DNA of 44,615 nucleotides from an uncultured Olsenella sp. (GCA_900540955.1 UQIF01000019.1:1-44615), one strand, 5' to 3'. Shown: positions 15,747-25,675, numbered from the stretch's first letter. Numbers and translations: made by a program. The notes: generated from the letters alone by a model not told the origin.

Positions 15747-18521
15747 TTAGAGAAGGGCGTCGTTGCGGCGCAGGAAGCGGGCCTTCGCGAGGCAGACGAC
15801 CACGACGTAGCCGATCACCATGGCGGCAAGAAGCCCCCAGTACATGGCGGGCAGCGCGCGGAAATCGAGCGCGGCGCCGATGGGCGAGAAGGGCAGGGCG
15901 CACGCGACGGCGATGCCGACGGCGCCCAGCATGCACAGCGGCAGGGCGGCGCGGCTGCCCACGAACGGGGCCTTCTCGGTGCGGATGAGGTGCACGACGA
16001 GGGTCTGTGTCCACATGCTCTCGACGAACCAGCCCGCCTGGAAGGTGCCGACGAACAGCGCCTGGCCGGCCGCGTCGAGGGTGCCCCAGGCGCCGCCCGC
16101 GACGGCGGGGCATACGACGAAGAAGAGCCCGGCGAACGTGAGGATGTCGAAGATGGAGCTCAAGGGGCCGAAGGCGACCATGAAGCGGCGCACCGATCCG
16201 GTGTCCCAACGGCGCGGGCGGGCGACGGCCTGCTCGTCGACGTTGTCCCACGGCACGGCGGTGCACGTGAGGTCGTAGATGAGGTTGAGCAGGAGCAGCT
16301 GGACCGCGGTCATGGGGAGAAACGGCAGGAACAGCGCCGCCACCAGGACCGAGAAGATGTTGCCGAAGTTGGAGCTCACGGTCATCTTCACGTACTTGAT
16401 CATGTTCGCGTAGGTGCGCCGTCCGCACTCGATGCCGTGCTCGAGCACCATAAGGTCCTTCTCGAGCAGGATGATGTCCGCCGCCTCGCGCGCCACGTCG
16501 ACGGCGGAGTCGACGGAGATGCCGCAATCGCTCTCGCGCATGGCGGCGGCGTCGTTCACCCCGTCGCCCATGTACGCCACGGCGTGCCTGAGGTTGCGCA
16601 GGGTGCGCACGACGCGGGCCTTCTGGGCGGGGGAGAGCTTGGCGAAGATGCTCGCCTCCTGGACAGCGGCTGAGAGCTGCTCGTCGTCCATCGCCTCGAC
16701 CTCGGTGCCCGTGAGCACACGGTCCGCGGGGATGCCGATGGCGCGGCAGACGTGGGCGGCGACGCGCGCCGAGTCGCCGGTCAGGACCTTCGTGGACACG
16801 CCGTGCGCCGTGAGCGCGCGGACGGCCGCCGCGGAGCTCTGCTTGGGCGGATCGAGGAAGGCGAGGTAACCGATGAGGACCATGTCGCGCTCGTCGTCGA
16901 CGCTGAGCACGCCGGTGCCGGCCGGCTCGTCCTTGCGGGCGACGCCGAGCACGCGCATGCCGTCGTCGGCGAGGTCGGCGCCGCGGGCGATGACCTTCTC
17001 GGTCAGCTCGTCGGAAAGCGGGAGCACCTTGCCGTCGACCTCGACCTTCGTGCACGCGGCGAGGACCTCCTCGAGGGCGCCCTTGGTCACCATGCGCGTG
17101 TTGCCCTTGTTGTCTCCCACGACGACCGAAAGGCGCCTGCGCTCGAAGTCGAAGGGCAGCTCGTCGATGCCGTGGTAACGCTCGGCGAGCTCCTCGGCGG
17201 TGACGGCGGTGCCGTTGGTCGTGGCCCCGACCTCGTCGGTCCCCTCTGCGAGCGCGCGCTCGACGATCGCCGCGTCGACGAGGTTCTTGACGCCGGTCGA
17301 GAAATAGCTGTTGAGGAAGGCGTAGCGCAGGACGCGGGGGTCCTCGTTGCCGTTGACGTCGAGGTGGCGCTCGAGGACGATGCGGTCTTCGGTGAGGGTG
17401 CCGGTCTTGTCGGTGCACAGGACGTCGACCGCGCCGAGGTCCTGGATGGCATCGAGGCGCTTGACGATCACGCGGTCGCGGCTGAGGTCGACCGCGCCCT
17501 TGCCGAGGCACGTGGTCACGAGCATGGGCAGCATCTCGGGCGTGAGGCCGACCGCGACGGACAGCGAGAAGAGCAGGGCCGCGACCCAATCGCCCTTGGT
17601 GACGCCGGAGATGACGAAGACGAACGGCAGCATGACGAACATCAGGCGCATGAGCAGGCGGCTCGTGGACTTGATGCCGGTGTCGAAGGAGGTCTCGCGC
17701 TTGCGGCCGACGAGCGTGCCGGTGGCCTCGCCGAACATCGTGCGGGCGCCGGTGGCCACGACGATGCCGCGGGCGTTGCCCGAGATCACGGTGGAGCCCA
17801 TGAAGGCGAGGTCCTCGAGGTCGGTGAGCGCTCGGCCGATGACGGCGCCGTCCTCGGCGAGCTCCGCGCGCTTTTCGATGGGCTCGGACTCGCCGGTGAG
17901 CGAAGCCTGGCTCACAAAGAGGTCGCGGGCAGCGAAGATGCGGAGGTCGGCGGGGACGATGTCGCCGGACGAGAGGTGGATGACGTCGCCGACGACGATC
18001 TCGTCGATAGGGGTCTCGTTGCCGCCGTCGCCGTCGCGCTCGACCTCGGCGGTGGACTCGACCATCTCGGCCAGGGCCTCGGCCGCTACGGTGCTCTTCT
18101 CGTCCTGGACAAAGCGCAGGACGCCGGATACGAGTACCATCGCGCCGATGATCAGCGGCGTCGAGAGGTCGCGCTCGGTGCCGGTGGCAAAGACCCAGTC
18201 CGTGAGGACCGAGATCGCGGCGATGAAGATGAGGATGTAGGTGAAGGGGTCGGCGAACGCCGCCAAGAGGCGCAGGGGCAGGGGTTTCTTGGCCGCCTGG
18301 GCGACGGCATTGGTGCCGTAGAACTCGCGGGCGCTTTCGACCTGGTCGGAGGCAAGACCCTCCTCGCGGCTGCCGAGCTCCACGAAAAGCTCGTCGCGCG
18401 CGACGGTGGCTACGTGGCGCAGCCATTCCTGCTGGCCTGCGGCACGAGTGGCCTTCTTGGTGGTCTTGGGGGTCTTGACGTCGCCTGCGCTCATGCGGGC
18501 GATGAGGTCACGCAGCTTCAT
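15747..18521 (-). CDS. mgtA: Magnesium-translocating P-type ATPase (MgtA-like)
   Basis: The 924-residue protein is a P3B-type ATPase that imports Mg2+. Visible are the actuator motif SLTGESEP, the phosphorylation site CTDKTGTLTEDR, the nucleotide-binding KGALEEV and the hinge GDGVNDAAAMRESDCGISVD. The C-terminal transmembrane region contains the MgtA pattern NLIYDLTCTAVPWDNVD. The start at 18521 (MKLRDLIARMSAGD) follows GAGGTG; an upstream in-frame ATG lacks support. A leader ORF and hairpins precede it, and identical 13-base translation-start sequences occur at the leader ORF and here, so the gene is probably regulated in its 5' leader. Confidence 0.93.
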   Translation of the reverse strand: MKLRDLIARMSAGDVKTPKTTKKATRAAGQQEWLRHVATVARDELFVELGSREEGLASDQVESAREFYGTNAVAQAAKKPLPLRLLAAFADPFTYILIFIAAISVLTDWVFATGTERDLSTPLIIGAMVLVSGVLRFVQDEKSTVAAEALAEMVESTAEVERDGDGGNETPIDEIVVGDVIHLSSGDIVPADLRIFAARDLFVSQASLTGESEPIEKRAELAEDGAVIGRALTDLEDLAFMGSTVISGNARGIVVATGARTMFGEATGTLVGRKRETSFDTGIKSTSRLLMRLMFVMLPFVFVISGVTKGDWVAALLFSLSVAVGLTPEMLPMLVTTCLGKGAVDLSRDRVIVKRLDAIQDLGAVDVLCTDKTGTLTEDRIVLERHLDVNGNEDPRVLRYAFLNSYFSTGVKNLVDAAIVERALAEGTDEVGATTNGTAVTAEELAERYHGIDELPFDFERRRLSVVVGDNKGNTRMVTKGALEEVLAACTKVEVDGKVLPLSDELTEKVIARGADLADDGMRVLGVARKDEPAGTGVLSVDDERDMVLIGYLAFLDPPKQSSAAAVRALTAHGVSTKVLTGDSARVAAHVCRAIGIPADRVLTGTEVEAMDDEQLSAAVQEASIFAKLSPAQKARVVRTLRNLRHAVAYMGDGVNDAAAMRESDCGISVDSAVDVAREAADIILLEKDLMVLEHGIECGRRTYANMIKYVKMTVSSNFGNIFSVLVAALFLPFLPMTAVQLLLLNLIYDLTCTAVPWDNVDEQAVARPRRWDTGSVRRFMVAFGPLSSIFDILTFAGLFFVVCPAVAGGAWGTLDAAGQALFVGTFQAGWFVESMWTQTLVVHLIRTEKAPFVGSRAALPLCMLGAVGIAVACALPFSPIGAALDFRALPAMYWGLLAAMVIGYVVVVCLAKARFLRRNDALL

Positions 18522-18551
18522 GGCGCACCTCGCAATCCCGGGATGTATGTA

Positions 18552-18610
18552 AAGACCCCGGCTCAATGTCGGAGGTCTTGGGAGGCACGGTATGTGCGCA
18601 CGCGCCTCCC
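18552..18610 (-). promoter_or_regulatory. Two hairpins between the mgtA leader ORF and mgtA
   Basis: Reading on the minus strand, GGGAGGC pairs with GCCTCCC (18610-18604 with 18586-18580), starting just after the leader ORF stop. A second stem AAGACC/GGTCTT follows (18579-18574 with 18557-18552) and ends in TTTACATAC. This second one is terminator-like but its U-tract is weak. No M-box core could be recognised. Confidence 0.45.
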
Positions 18611-18617
18611 GTGTGGG

Positions 18618-18719
18618 CTAGGCGCGGCGGGCGCTCGCCATCCCGAGGGCGGGCACCTCCTCCGTAAACTGCAGAATCAAGTGTTTGAGACTTTGACTAT
18701 GACTCGATCCGTCGGACAT
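18618..18719 (-). CDS. Candidate mgtA leader peptide
   Basis: A 33-residue ORF lies about 100 bases upstream of mgtA in the same direction, with a very strong site (GAGGAGGTGCGCC before ATG). It shares the 13-base string GAGGTGCGCCATG with the mgtA start. The product begins MSDGSSHSQSLKH and ends EEVPALGMASARRA, with an acidic-proline stretch (TEEVP) in the middle. In enterobacteria a translated leader (MgtL) couples mgtA to Mg2+ and proline supply; a similar role here is inference. It may also be a small independent protein. A possible -10 (TATAGT on the minus strand, plus-strand 18771-18776) lies upstream. Confidence 0.55.
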   Translation of the reverse strand: MSDGSSHSQSLKHLILQFTEEVPALGMASARRA

Positions 18720-18854
18720 GGCGCACCTCCTCGATGCTGTGGGCTGAGCCCCGTGAACAATTCGCATGGGACTATAGCAGAGTTTACCCTTGTGGGCCTG
18801 TAAGTGATTTGTAAGCCGGCTTTGGGTGCCGCGGACGGCGCTCAAAGCCGGGTG

Positions 18855-19127
18855 TTACGCGGCCGGTGGCTCCTCCTCGGAACCCGGGCGGCGCCGGGGG
18901 TGGGCGTCCGCCCAGTCTACGAGGATGGTGTTGATCATCGCGGAGCGCGAGATCGCGCGGCGGTCCGCCTCCTCGTCGAGGTGATACATCAGCCACTCGG
19001 GGATGTTGATGGAGAAGCGCGCTTTCTCGTTGCTGCACCAGATCGGGTTTTCCCAGTCGGTGCAATCGTCGAGGTCGTCTCCTTGATCTAGGCGTTCCTC
19101 AAGCTCTTTGATTGTCATATCGCTCAT
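18855..19127 (-). CDS. brnA: BrnA-family antitoxin
   Basis: The 90-residue protein has a charged N-terminus (TIKELEERLDQGDDLDD), the conserved DWENP segment, and a C-terminal ribbon-helix-helix (ARFSINIPEWLMYHLDEEAD followed by RRAISRSAMINTILVDW). This is the CopG/RHH organisation of BrnA, which binds DNA as a dimer and neutralises BrnT. The ATG at 19127 follows AAAGG. It overlaps the upstream toxin gene by 29 bases, consistent with translational coupling and with the usual toxin-first order of this family. Confidence 0.85.
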   Translation of the reverse strand: MSDMTIKELEERLDQGDDLDDCTDWENPIWCSNEKARFSINIPEWLMYHLDEEADRRAISRSAMINTILVDWADAHPRRRPGSEEEPPAA

Positions 19128-19374
19128 ACTGCTGCCTTTCTTTTTGCGAGGAGTGACGGGCAGAGATGATCCTCTTTGTCTCGCCGCGTCTTGCGTAGAC
19201 AACGGTCAAGTACTCGCCTCTGATTCGTGTGACGGCACGGGATCTCTTCTCGCCGTTTGCGTTGCTCTCGAATTCGATGTAATCGCCCGAGAGAACCTCC
19301 GCCGCCTCCTCGAACGTCACTCCGTGCTTCTCTTCGTTGATCCGGGCCTTGTCTTTGTCCCAGAGGATCCTCAC
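19099..19374 (-). CDS. brnT: BrnT-family ribonuclease toxin
   Basis: The 91-residue protein matches BrnT: WDKDKARINEEKHGVTFEEA at the N-terminus, then LTVVYARRGETKRIISARHS and ERQQYERYD at the C-terminus. BrnT is an RNase of the RelE fold that inhibits translation. The start is the GTG at 19374. A textbook promoter lies immediately upstream and implies that the mRNA starts three bases before the GTG, so the GGAG seen at -9 to -6 may fall outside the transcript. Confidence 0.88.
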   Translation of the reverse strand: MRILWDKDKARINEEKHGVTFEEAAEVLSGDYIEFESNANGEKRSRAVTRIRGEYLTVVYARRGETKRIISARHSSQKERQQYERYDNQRA

Positions 19375-19383
19375 GACAGCTCC

Positions 19384-19412
19384 ATTCTATGATTGCATTC
19401 AAATGGTGTCAA
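19384..19412 (-). promoter_or_regulatory. Sigma70-type promoter of brnTA
   Basis: On the minus strand TTGACA (19412-19407), a 17-base spacer and TAGAAT (19389-19384) form a near-consensus promoter. The -10 ends nine bases before the GTG of brnT, predicting a 5' leader of only about three bases. BrnTA complexes repress their own promoter in studied systems; no clear palindrome was found here. Confidence 0.85.
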
Positions 19413-19423
19413 ATACACACCAA

Positions 19424-20071
19424 TCAAGCGCGAGATATAAGCCGATAGGAATCCTCAAAGAGATAATTCCGAATGTCCTTCTCGCCGCCCGGGTAGACAT
19501 CGACGATGAACGCCTCGTCGACGTCGACGCCGTTCAGCTCTCCGATACCCATGCCGCAGATCGTCGCCGGCACATATCCGGGCCTGCGCCTGCCGCCGGC
19601 TACCCGCTGCTCGTCGAAGACCCAGACCTTGTAGCCTTGGTCGAGCTCCGCCACGGAGACGCAGGGCGCGTCGATGAAGGCGCCGAGCCGCTCGCTTCCC
19701 GGCTGCCTCGCGTCGATGGCGTGCAGCGCAGCCGCCATGTCCGCGACGCCGCTCTCGGCATAGCCGACGAACGGAAAGACGCGCTCCGTGACCTGCCAGC
19801 CGTCGATGACGTAGACCCCGTTGTCGAGGCCTGAGACCATATCGGCGTCGGTGGTGTACGGCACGACGCCGACCGAAAGCCCGCCGCCAAAGAAGTTCGC
19901 GATAACCTGAACGAGGCGGGCCGTGCCGTAGCCGAGGTCGGCGGACGGCGCGCGGAACCGCTTGAGGCCGCAGTAGGCGCAAAACGGCTCGACGAAGTCG
20001 CGGCTTCCGTTCCAATGCAGGTAGACGCCGAGTTTGCGCTCCGGCGTGGTGATGATGGCCCTGTTTCCCAT
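19424..20071 (-). CDS. Conserved hypothetical protein (GNRAIITT-type)
   Basis: I do not recognise a characterised family. The 215-residue product begins MGNRAIITTPERKLGVYLHW, a start shared by a group of uncharacterised bacterial proteins. It continues with VIANFFGGGLSVGVVPYTTD and NGVYVIDGWQVTERV. No signal peptide or membrane helix is evident; two CxxC-like cysteines appear near residue 33 (CAYCGLKRF). The start overlaps the preceding gene's stop, so the two form an operon. ATG 20071 has better spacing to GAGG than ATG 20074, which would create an ATGA overlap. Neighbourhood with brnTA suggests an accessory region. Confidence 0.6.
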   Translation of the reverse strand: MGNRAIITTPERKLGVYLHWNGSRDFVEPFCAYCGLKRFRAPSADLGYGTARLVQVIANFFGGGLSVGVVPYTTDADMVSGLDNGVYVIDGWQVTERVFPFVGYAESGVADMAAALHAIDARQPGSERLGAFIDAPCVSVAELDQGYKVWVFDEQRVAGGRRRPGYVPATICGMGIGELNGVDVDEAFIVDVYPGGEKDIRNYLFEDSYRLISRA

Positions 20072-20790
20072 CATTCCACCTCGCTTGCGCCGTAGCCGGG
20101 AACGTGGCGGAGGCCGAGCGCGTAGTCGATGCCGCGCTGCCAGCACTCGGGGACGCGGTTCCAGTCGCCCGCCTTCTCCGAGTAAGTGACCAGCTGTCCT
20201 GCTCCCGTTACGACGCCGCTGCGCGTGCGGTCCTTGGCCGCCTGCGCGACGTCGGGAATCAGTTCGTCGTCCATGTTGTCGTCGAGGTGGATGAACTTGC
20301 TGTCCGTGACGATCGCGCCTTTGAAAGGCAGCAAGGTAAGAAGTACAAGCGAGGGGATCGCCCGCACATGGCAGTCGGCGTCGCGCTCGAGCTTGTTCAC
20401 GTTGAAGATGGCGTCGTCGTTCATGACGAGCAGGTGGTCCTTATCGGCATTCACCACGATGAAGGCGTCGCGCAGCGCGTGCCGCCAAGGAGCGGCGACC
20501 TCGAGCTGGGGCTCGGGGGCTCCATAGGGGTTTTGCTCGACGTACTCGTCCACCAGGTGCCGGTTGAGCCAGAGCCGCTCGCTCACGCGGGCGCCGTCGT
20601 CGAGCTCGGCGCGCGAGTCGCTGTGCAACGTGACCTTTTTTCGGTCGACGATATGCAGCCGCTCGTTCGCATAGGTTAGAAGCCCGTCCAAGGTGTCGTA
20701 GAACAGCTGGCCGTCCTCCTTGGTCAGCGGGTCGTGCTCGTTGAGTATAAGGACGCACATCTTGTCTTCGTGCTCAAAGCAGATACTCAT
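20071..20790 (-). CDS. Hypothetical protein
   Basis: The 239-residue product is soluble and acidic, with an N-terminal motif SICFEHEDKMCVLILNEHDP and hydrophobic patches that look like core strands (SLVLLTLLPFKGAIVTDS). No known domain is apparent. AAGGAGAG precedes the ATG at 20790. It is the first gene of a two-gene operon with the GNRAIITT-type protein, and the two stop/start codons overlap. A role linked to that partner is likely but unspecified. Confidence 0.6.
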   Translation of the reverse strand: MSICFEHEDKMCVLILNEHDPLTKEDGQLFYDTLDGLLTYANERLHIVDRKKVTLHSDSRAELDDGARVSERLWLNRHLVDEYVEQNPYGAPEPQLEVAAPWRHALRDAFIVVNADKDHLLVMNDDAIFNVNKLERDADCHVRAIPSLVLLTLLPFKGAIVTDSKFIHLDDNMDDELIPDVAQAAKDRTRSGVVTGAGQLVTYSEKAGDWNRVPECWQRGIDYALGLRHVPGYGASEVE

Positions 20791-21079
20791 GGCTCTCCTT
20801 CGCCGTTGCCTGAAACAAGGTGCGACGATGGTAGGGGGAGCCAAGCTGGCAGGTGTCTGCGCAATTCTGCAAAGAAGGGCGTTTGTGCAGGTGGGAAGGG
20901 CGATGTGCCGAAGGGCCGCTCGATTGCCTTCGTGGACGGCTTGGGTTTGGCGGCGGACGGCTATGCCGAAGGGGTGCTTCTTATTCCTTCCACAACGGTG
21001 CGCCGGTATTTAGCAAAACCTCGGTTGAGAACCAAGGGATTTTCAACAACGCGCTGTTAGATTGATTGTTTAGCGGCTG
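20791..21079. other. Intergenic region without a supported gene
   Basis: This 289-base gap separates two minus-strand operons. A plus-strand reading frame (20853-21065) exists but has no ribosome site and a skewed composition, so I do not call a gene. No hairpin terminator was found. The 3' half (21010-21080) is relatively AT-rich. Confidence 0.4.
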
Positions 21080-21652
21080 CTAATCCTCGAGGGAGTGCGT
21101 GGAGAATACGGGGTCGTCCACCCACTCGACGATGCCTGTGCCCGACTCGAGCGTTGCCGGCACGTCGATGAGGCGCTGGTTCCTCGAGCCACGGAAACGC
21201 AGGGTGATGTCGTGCTCCGCCTTTATGAACGGGCCGTCCACGAGCACATCGAGGGTGTCGAGGATGCGGTCGGTCACGTCGCCGAGGTTCCAGGCGCCGC
21301 CGGGGGCAAGCTGTTCCCAGGTGTGGCCGGAGTACATCCAGATGGTCTTCGCGCCGGGCCCACGGCGGTCGAAGCGGTCGCGCACGCGCTCGAGGAAGCC
21401 GACGAGGCCCTGCTGGTTCTCGGGCTCCATCGGCTCGCCGCCCAGCACCGACAGCCCCGATATGTAGCCGGGCTCGAGCGACTCGATGATCGCGTCTGCC
21501 ACGGCGTCGTCGAAGGGCTTGCCTGCGGAGAAGTCCCAGGCGACCTCATTGAAGCAGTCGGGGCAGTGCAGCCTGCAGCCCGAGACGAACAGCGTGGTGC
21601 GAACGCCGACGCCGTTGGCGATGTCGCAGTGCTTGATCTCCGCGTAGTTCAT
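21080..21652 (-). CDS. nrdG: Anaerobic ribonucleotide reductase activating protein
   Basis: NrdG is a radical-SAM enzyme that installs the glycyl radical on the class III ribonucleotide reductase NrdD. The 190-residue protein shows the CX3CX2C motif in CRLHCPDCF (near residue 27), the SAM-binding GGEP and the short size typical of NrdG. The ATG at 21652 follows GGAGAGG. NrdD is not in this window, so the usual nrdD-nrdG pair is split or lies elsewhere. A divergent 88-base gap separates it from ettA. Confidence 0.9.
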   Translation of the reverse strand: MNYAEIKHCDIANGVGVRTTLFVSGCRLHCPDCFNEVAWDFSAGKPFDDAVADAIIESLEPGYISGLSVLGGEPMEPENQQGLVGFLERVRDRFDRRGPGAKTIWMYSGHTWEQLAPGGAWNLGDVTDRILDTLDVLVDGPFIKAEHDITLRFRGSRNQRLIDVPATLESGTGIVEWVDDPVFSTHSLED

Positions 21653-21740
21653 GTTGACCTCTCCTCGGCAGATGGCCTTTAAGTATAGGCCTCGGGTACT
21701 ATAAAAGGGTTGAATCAAATCCGACCAGGAGGGAAGTTCC

Positions 21741-23420
<1,680 letters not shown>

Positions 23421-23471
23421 CGATTCGTCGGTCGTTCCGACGCCTTTCTTGGCAGGCATGCCCCTAAGATG

Positions 23472-23502
23472 GCGGGTGACCCCTGGAGGGTCGCCCGCTT
23501 TT
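23472..23502 (+). terminator. Rho-independent terminator after ettA
   Basis: GCGGGTGACCC pairs with GGGTCGCCCGC (one G-U) around a 5-base loop and is followed by TTTT. It lies 51 bases after the ettA stop. Confidence 0.85.
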
Positions 23503-23551
23503 GCTTGTTGGCCGGCGAAAAAACGCCGGAGTGCTTTTGAAAGGTCGCGAT

Positions 23552-24520
23552 ATGAGCGGAAAGATCAAGACTCGCAAGGCAGTGATCATCGGCGCGGGAC
23601 GCGTGGGCAGCCACGCTGCGCTGTGCCTTATGTTCCAGCACCTGGTGAACGAGATCGTATTCTTGGACGTCAACCCTGAGGCCGCCGCCGCGCAGGCGGG
23701 CGACCTCAACGACCTCGCCTCGGGCCTCGGCGACAACTTCGTCATACGCGTGGGCAACTACTGCGACTGCAAGGACGCGCACTTCGTCATCCTCACGGCG
23801 GGGCGCTCTCGTCGTCCCGGCGAGTCCCGCCTGCAGATGCTCGACGGCACCGTAAAGATCCTCGAGGGCATCGTCGGCCCGCTGCGCGACAGCGGCTTCC
23901 ACGGCGTCGTGATCAGCGTCTCGAACCCTTGCGACGTCGTGACCGAGTACCTCTACCGCAACCTCGGCCTGCCGCGCAGCCAGGTCTTCGGCACGGGCAC
24001 GCTGCTCGACTCCGCTCGCCTGCGCCGCGCCCTCTCCGAGATCATCGGCGTCAACTCCAAGCAGATTCAGGCCATCTGCATGGGCGAGCACGGCGACTCG
24101 TCGTTCATCCCCACCTCGCACATCTCGGTGCAGGGCATCGATTTGCGCGAGTACCTCTCGCTCACCCACATGAACTCGGCCAACCTCGACATCGCCGACG
24201 TGATGAGGCGCGTCCGCGAGAGCGGCAGCGCCATCGTGTCGGGCAAGGGCTGCACGGAGTTCGGTATCGGCTCGGTCGTTGCCAGCATCGTGACGGCTAT
24301 CCTGCACAACGATCGGGTCGTCATGCCGCTCTCGGTTCACCTCGACGGTGAGTACGGCGAGAGCGGGATCTGCGCCGGCGTGCCGTGCGTGCTCGGCGTC
24401 CAGGGCATCGAGCACGTGCTCGAGATCGACCTCAGCTACGATGAGCGCAGGGCCATGCGCAAGAGCTGCGACATCATTCGCGAGAACGTGAACAAGGCGA
24501 TGCCGCCTGCCGAGGCATAG
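23552..24520 (+). CDS. Lactate/malate dehydrogenase-family enzyme
   Basis: The 322-residue protein is an NAD-dependent 2-hydroxyacid dehydrogenase of the LDH/MDH family. It has the nucleotide-binding IIGAGRVGSH near residue 12, catalytic H180 in MGEHGDSSF, and substrate-carboxylate R156 in LLDSARLRR. The specificity loop reads TAGRSRRPGESR (82-93). By alignment with TAGANQKPGETR of L-lactate dehydrogenases, the Gln that favours pyruvate is replaced by Arg87, as in malate dehydrogenases. The Glu in PGES is otherwise LDH-like, so the true substrate could be oxaloacetate, pyruvate or a related 2-oxoacid. The ATG at 23552 follows AAAGG. A GC-rich hairpin follows. Confidence 0.85.
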   Translation: MSGKIKTRKAVIIGAGRVGSHAALCLMFQHLVNEIVFLDVNPEAAAAQAGDLNDLASGLGDNFVIRVGNYCDCKDAHFVILTAGRSRRPGESRLQMLDGTVKILEGIVGPLRDSGFHGVVISVSNPCDVVTEYLYRNLGLPRSQVFGTGTLLDSARLRRALSEIIGVNSKQIQAICMGEHGDSSFIPTSHISVQGIDLREYLSLTHMNSANLDIADVMRRVRESGSAIVSGKGCTEFGIGSVVASIVTAILHNDRVVMPLSVHLDGEYGESGICAGVPCVLGVQGIEHVLEIDLSYDERRAMRKSCDIIRENVNKAMPPAEA

Positions 24521-24547
24521 GCCTTCGGTCCTTTCATGTAGGTTACG

Positions 24548-24581
24548 GCGCCCCGGCCGCGCATGAGCGCGGGCGGGGCGC
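24548..24581 (+). terminator. GC-rich hairpin after the dehydrogenase gene
   Basis: GCGCCCC-GGCCGCGC pairs with GCGCGGGC-GGGGCGC with one mismatch and a four-base loop. No U-tract follows, so it may stop transcription poorly or act as an mRNA 3' stabiliser. The asparaginase promoter candidate lies directly after it. Confidence 0.5.
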
Positions 24582-24587
24582 ATGCCG

Positions 24588-24593
24588 TAGAAT
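24588..24593 (+). promoter_or_regulatory. -10 element (TAGAAT) upstream of the asparaginase gene
   Basis: GCCGTAGAATGGCGGGCG closely resembles GCCGTATAATCGCGGGCG upstream of the DMT gene at 1451-1466. No -35 is visible. The predicted transcription start is about 33 bases before the GTG start. Confidence 0.5.
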
Positions 24594-24632
24594 GGCGGGC
24601 GCAGATATGCCTTGCAGACGGGAGAAGAACAC

Positions 24633-25637
24633 GTGAAGCGCGTCCTCATCATCGCGACCGGCGGCACCATCGCCTCCACCTCCGACGGTGGAGGTCTGAC
24701 GCCGACCGCCTCCGGGCGAGAGCTCGCCGAGAAGGTCCCGCTGCTCGACACCATTGCCGAGTTGGATTTCGTTCAGCCGATGAACATCGACTCGACGAAC
24801 ATGCGCCCGCGCGACTGGCTCTGCATCAAGGACGTGATCGCTGAGGCGTATGACCGCTATGACGGTTTTGTGGTTCTACACGGCACCGACACCATGGCCT
24901 ATACCGCCGCCGCCCTGAGCTACTTGATCCAGGACAGCAAGAAGCCGATTGTGCTCACCGGCTCCCAGCAGCCCATGGCAAGCCCCTTCACTGACGCCAA
25001 GTTGAACCTCTACCAGTCGGTGCTGTACGCGACCGATGACGCGAGCCGTGACGTCAGCGTCGTCTTCTCGGGCAAGGCGATCGCCGGCACGCGAGCGCAC
25101 AAGCAGCGCACCATGAGCTTCAACGCCTTCATGAGCATGAACTATCCCTCGCTCGCCTACATCCGCAACGACCGGGTCGTGAGGGCGGGGACGGGCGTGC
25201 CCGCCGAATCGGGGCAAAAGAAGGGCTCGGCGCCCATGGTCTACGGCGAGCTCGACGAGCGCGTGCTCGTCTTGAAGCTCACGCCTGAGCTGCAGCCGAG
25301 CATATTCGAGCTGCTCAAACGCGACTACGACGCCGTCATCCTCGAGACCTTCGGCATCGGCGGCATCCCCGACACCATGCACGACGCCATCCTCGACTGG
25401 GTGGGGTCCGGCCGCACGCTCGTTGTGACCACGCAGGTGCCGGAGGAGGGCCTTGACCTCGGCGTTTACGAGGTCGGCCGTGCGTACGCGGAGAACCCGG
25501 GCATCCTCAAGGGCGACGATATGACAACCGAGGCGCTTGTGGCCAAGACCATGTGGGCGCTCGGCCAGTCGCGCGACCCGCAGAGGATTCGCGAGCTTTT
25601 TTACCGCGAGGTCAACCACGACCGCATGCCACGCTAA
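24633..25637 (+). CDS. ansA: Type I L-asparaginase
   Basis: The enzyme hydrolyses asparagine to aspartate and ammonia; the 334-residue size and lack of a signal peptide fit the cytoplasmic type I form. Catalytic threonine 1 lies in ATGGTIAST near the N-terminus, and the second active-site triad is in VLHGTDTMAYTA. The GTG at 24633 follows GGGAGAAG; an upstream TTG frame is possible but less likely. It stands alone. The asparaginase converges with the ABC permease operon only 38 bases away with no clear terminator. Confidence 0.92.
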   Translation: MKRVLIIATGGTIASTSDGGGLTPTASGRELAEKVPLLDTIAELDFVQPMNIDSTNMRPRDWLCIKDVIAEAYDRYDGFVVLHGTDTMAYTAAALSYLIQDSKKPIVLTGSQQPMASPFTDAKLNLYQSVLYATDDASRDVSVVFSGKAIAGTRAHKQRTMSFNAFMSMNYPSLAYIRNDRVVRAGTGVPAESGQKKGSAPMVYGELDERVLVLKLTPELQPSIFELLKRDYDAVILETFGIGGIPDTMHDAILDWVGSGRTLVVTTQVPEEGLDLGVYEVGRAYAENPGILKGDDMTTEALVAKTMWALGQSRDPQRIRELFYREVNHDRMPR

Positions 25638-25675
25638 ATACCGACTTGGCGAGCTTTTCTCTAGATGCCCGTTGC

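Noticed and set aside
15724..18426. 900-codon minus-strand reading frame within mgtA
   Set aside because: Overlaps the real mgtA gene in another frame and has a biased Arg/Pro-rich composition typical of GC-rich shadow frames.
18522..18776. M-box (ykoK) magnesium riboswitch before mgtA
   Set aside because: The conserved core and stem arrangement were not seen; leader ORF and short hairpins explain the region better.
20853..21065. 70-residue plus-strand frame upstream of nrdG
   Set aside because: Lacks a ribosome site and has Gly/Arg-rich artefact composition; no family resemblance.
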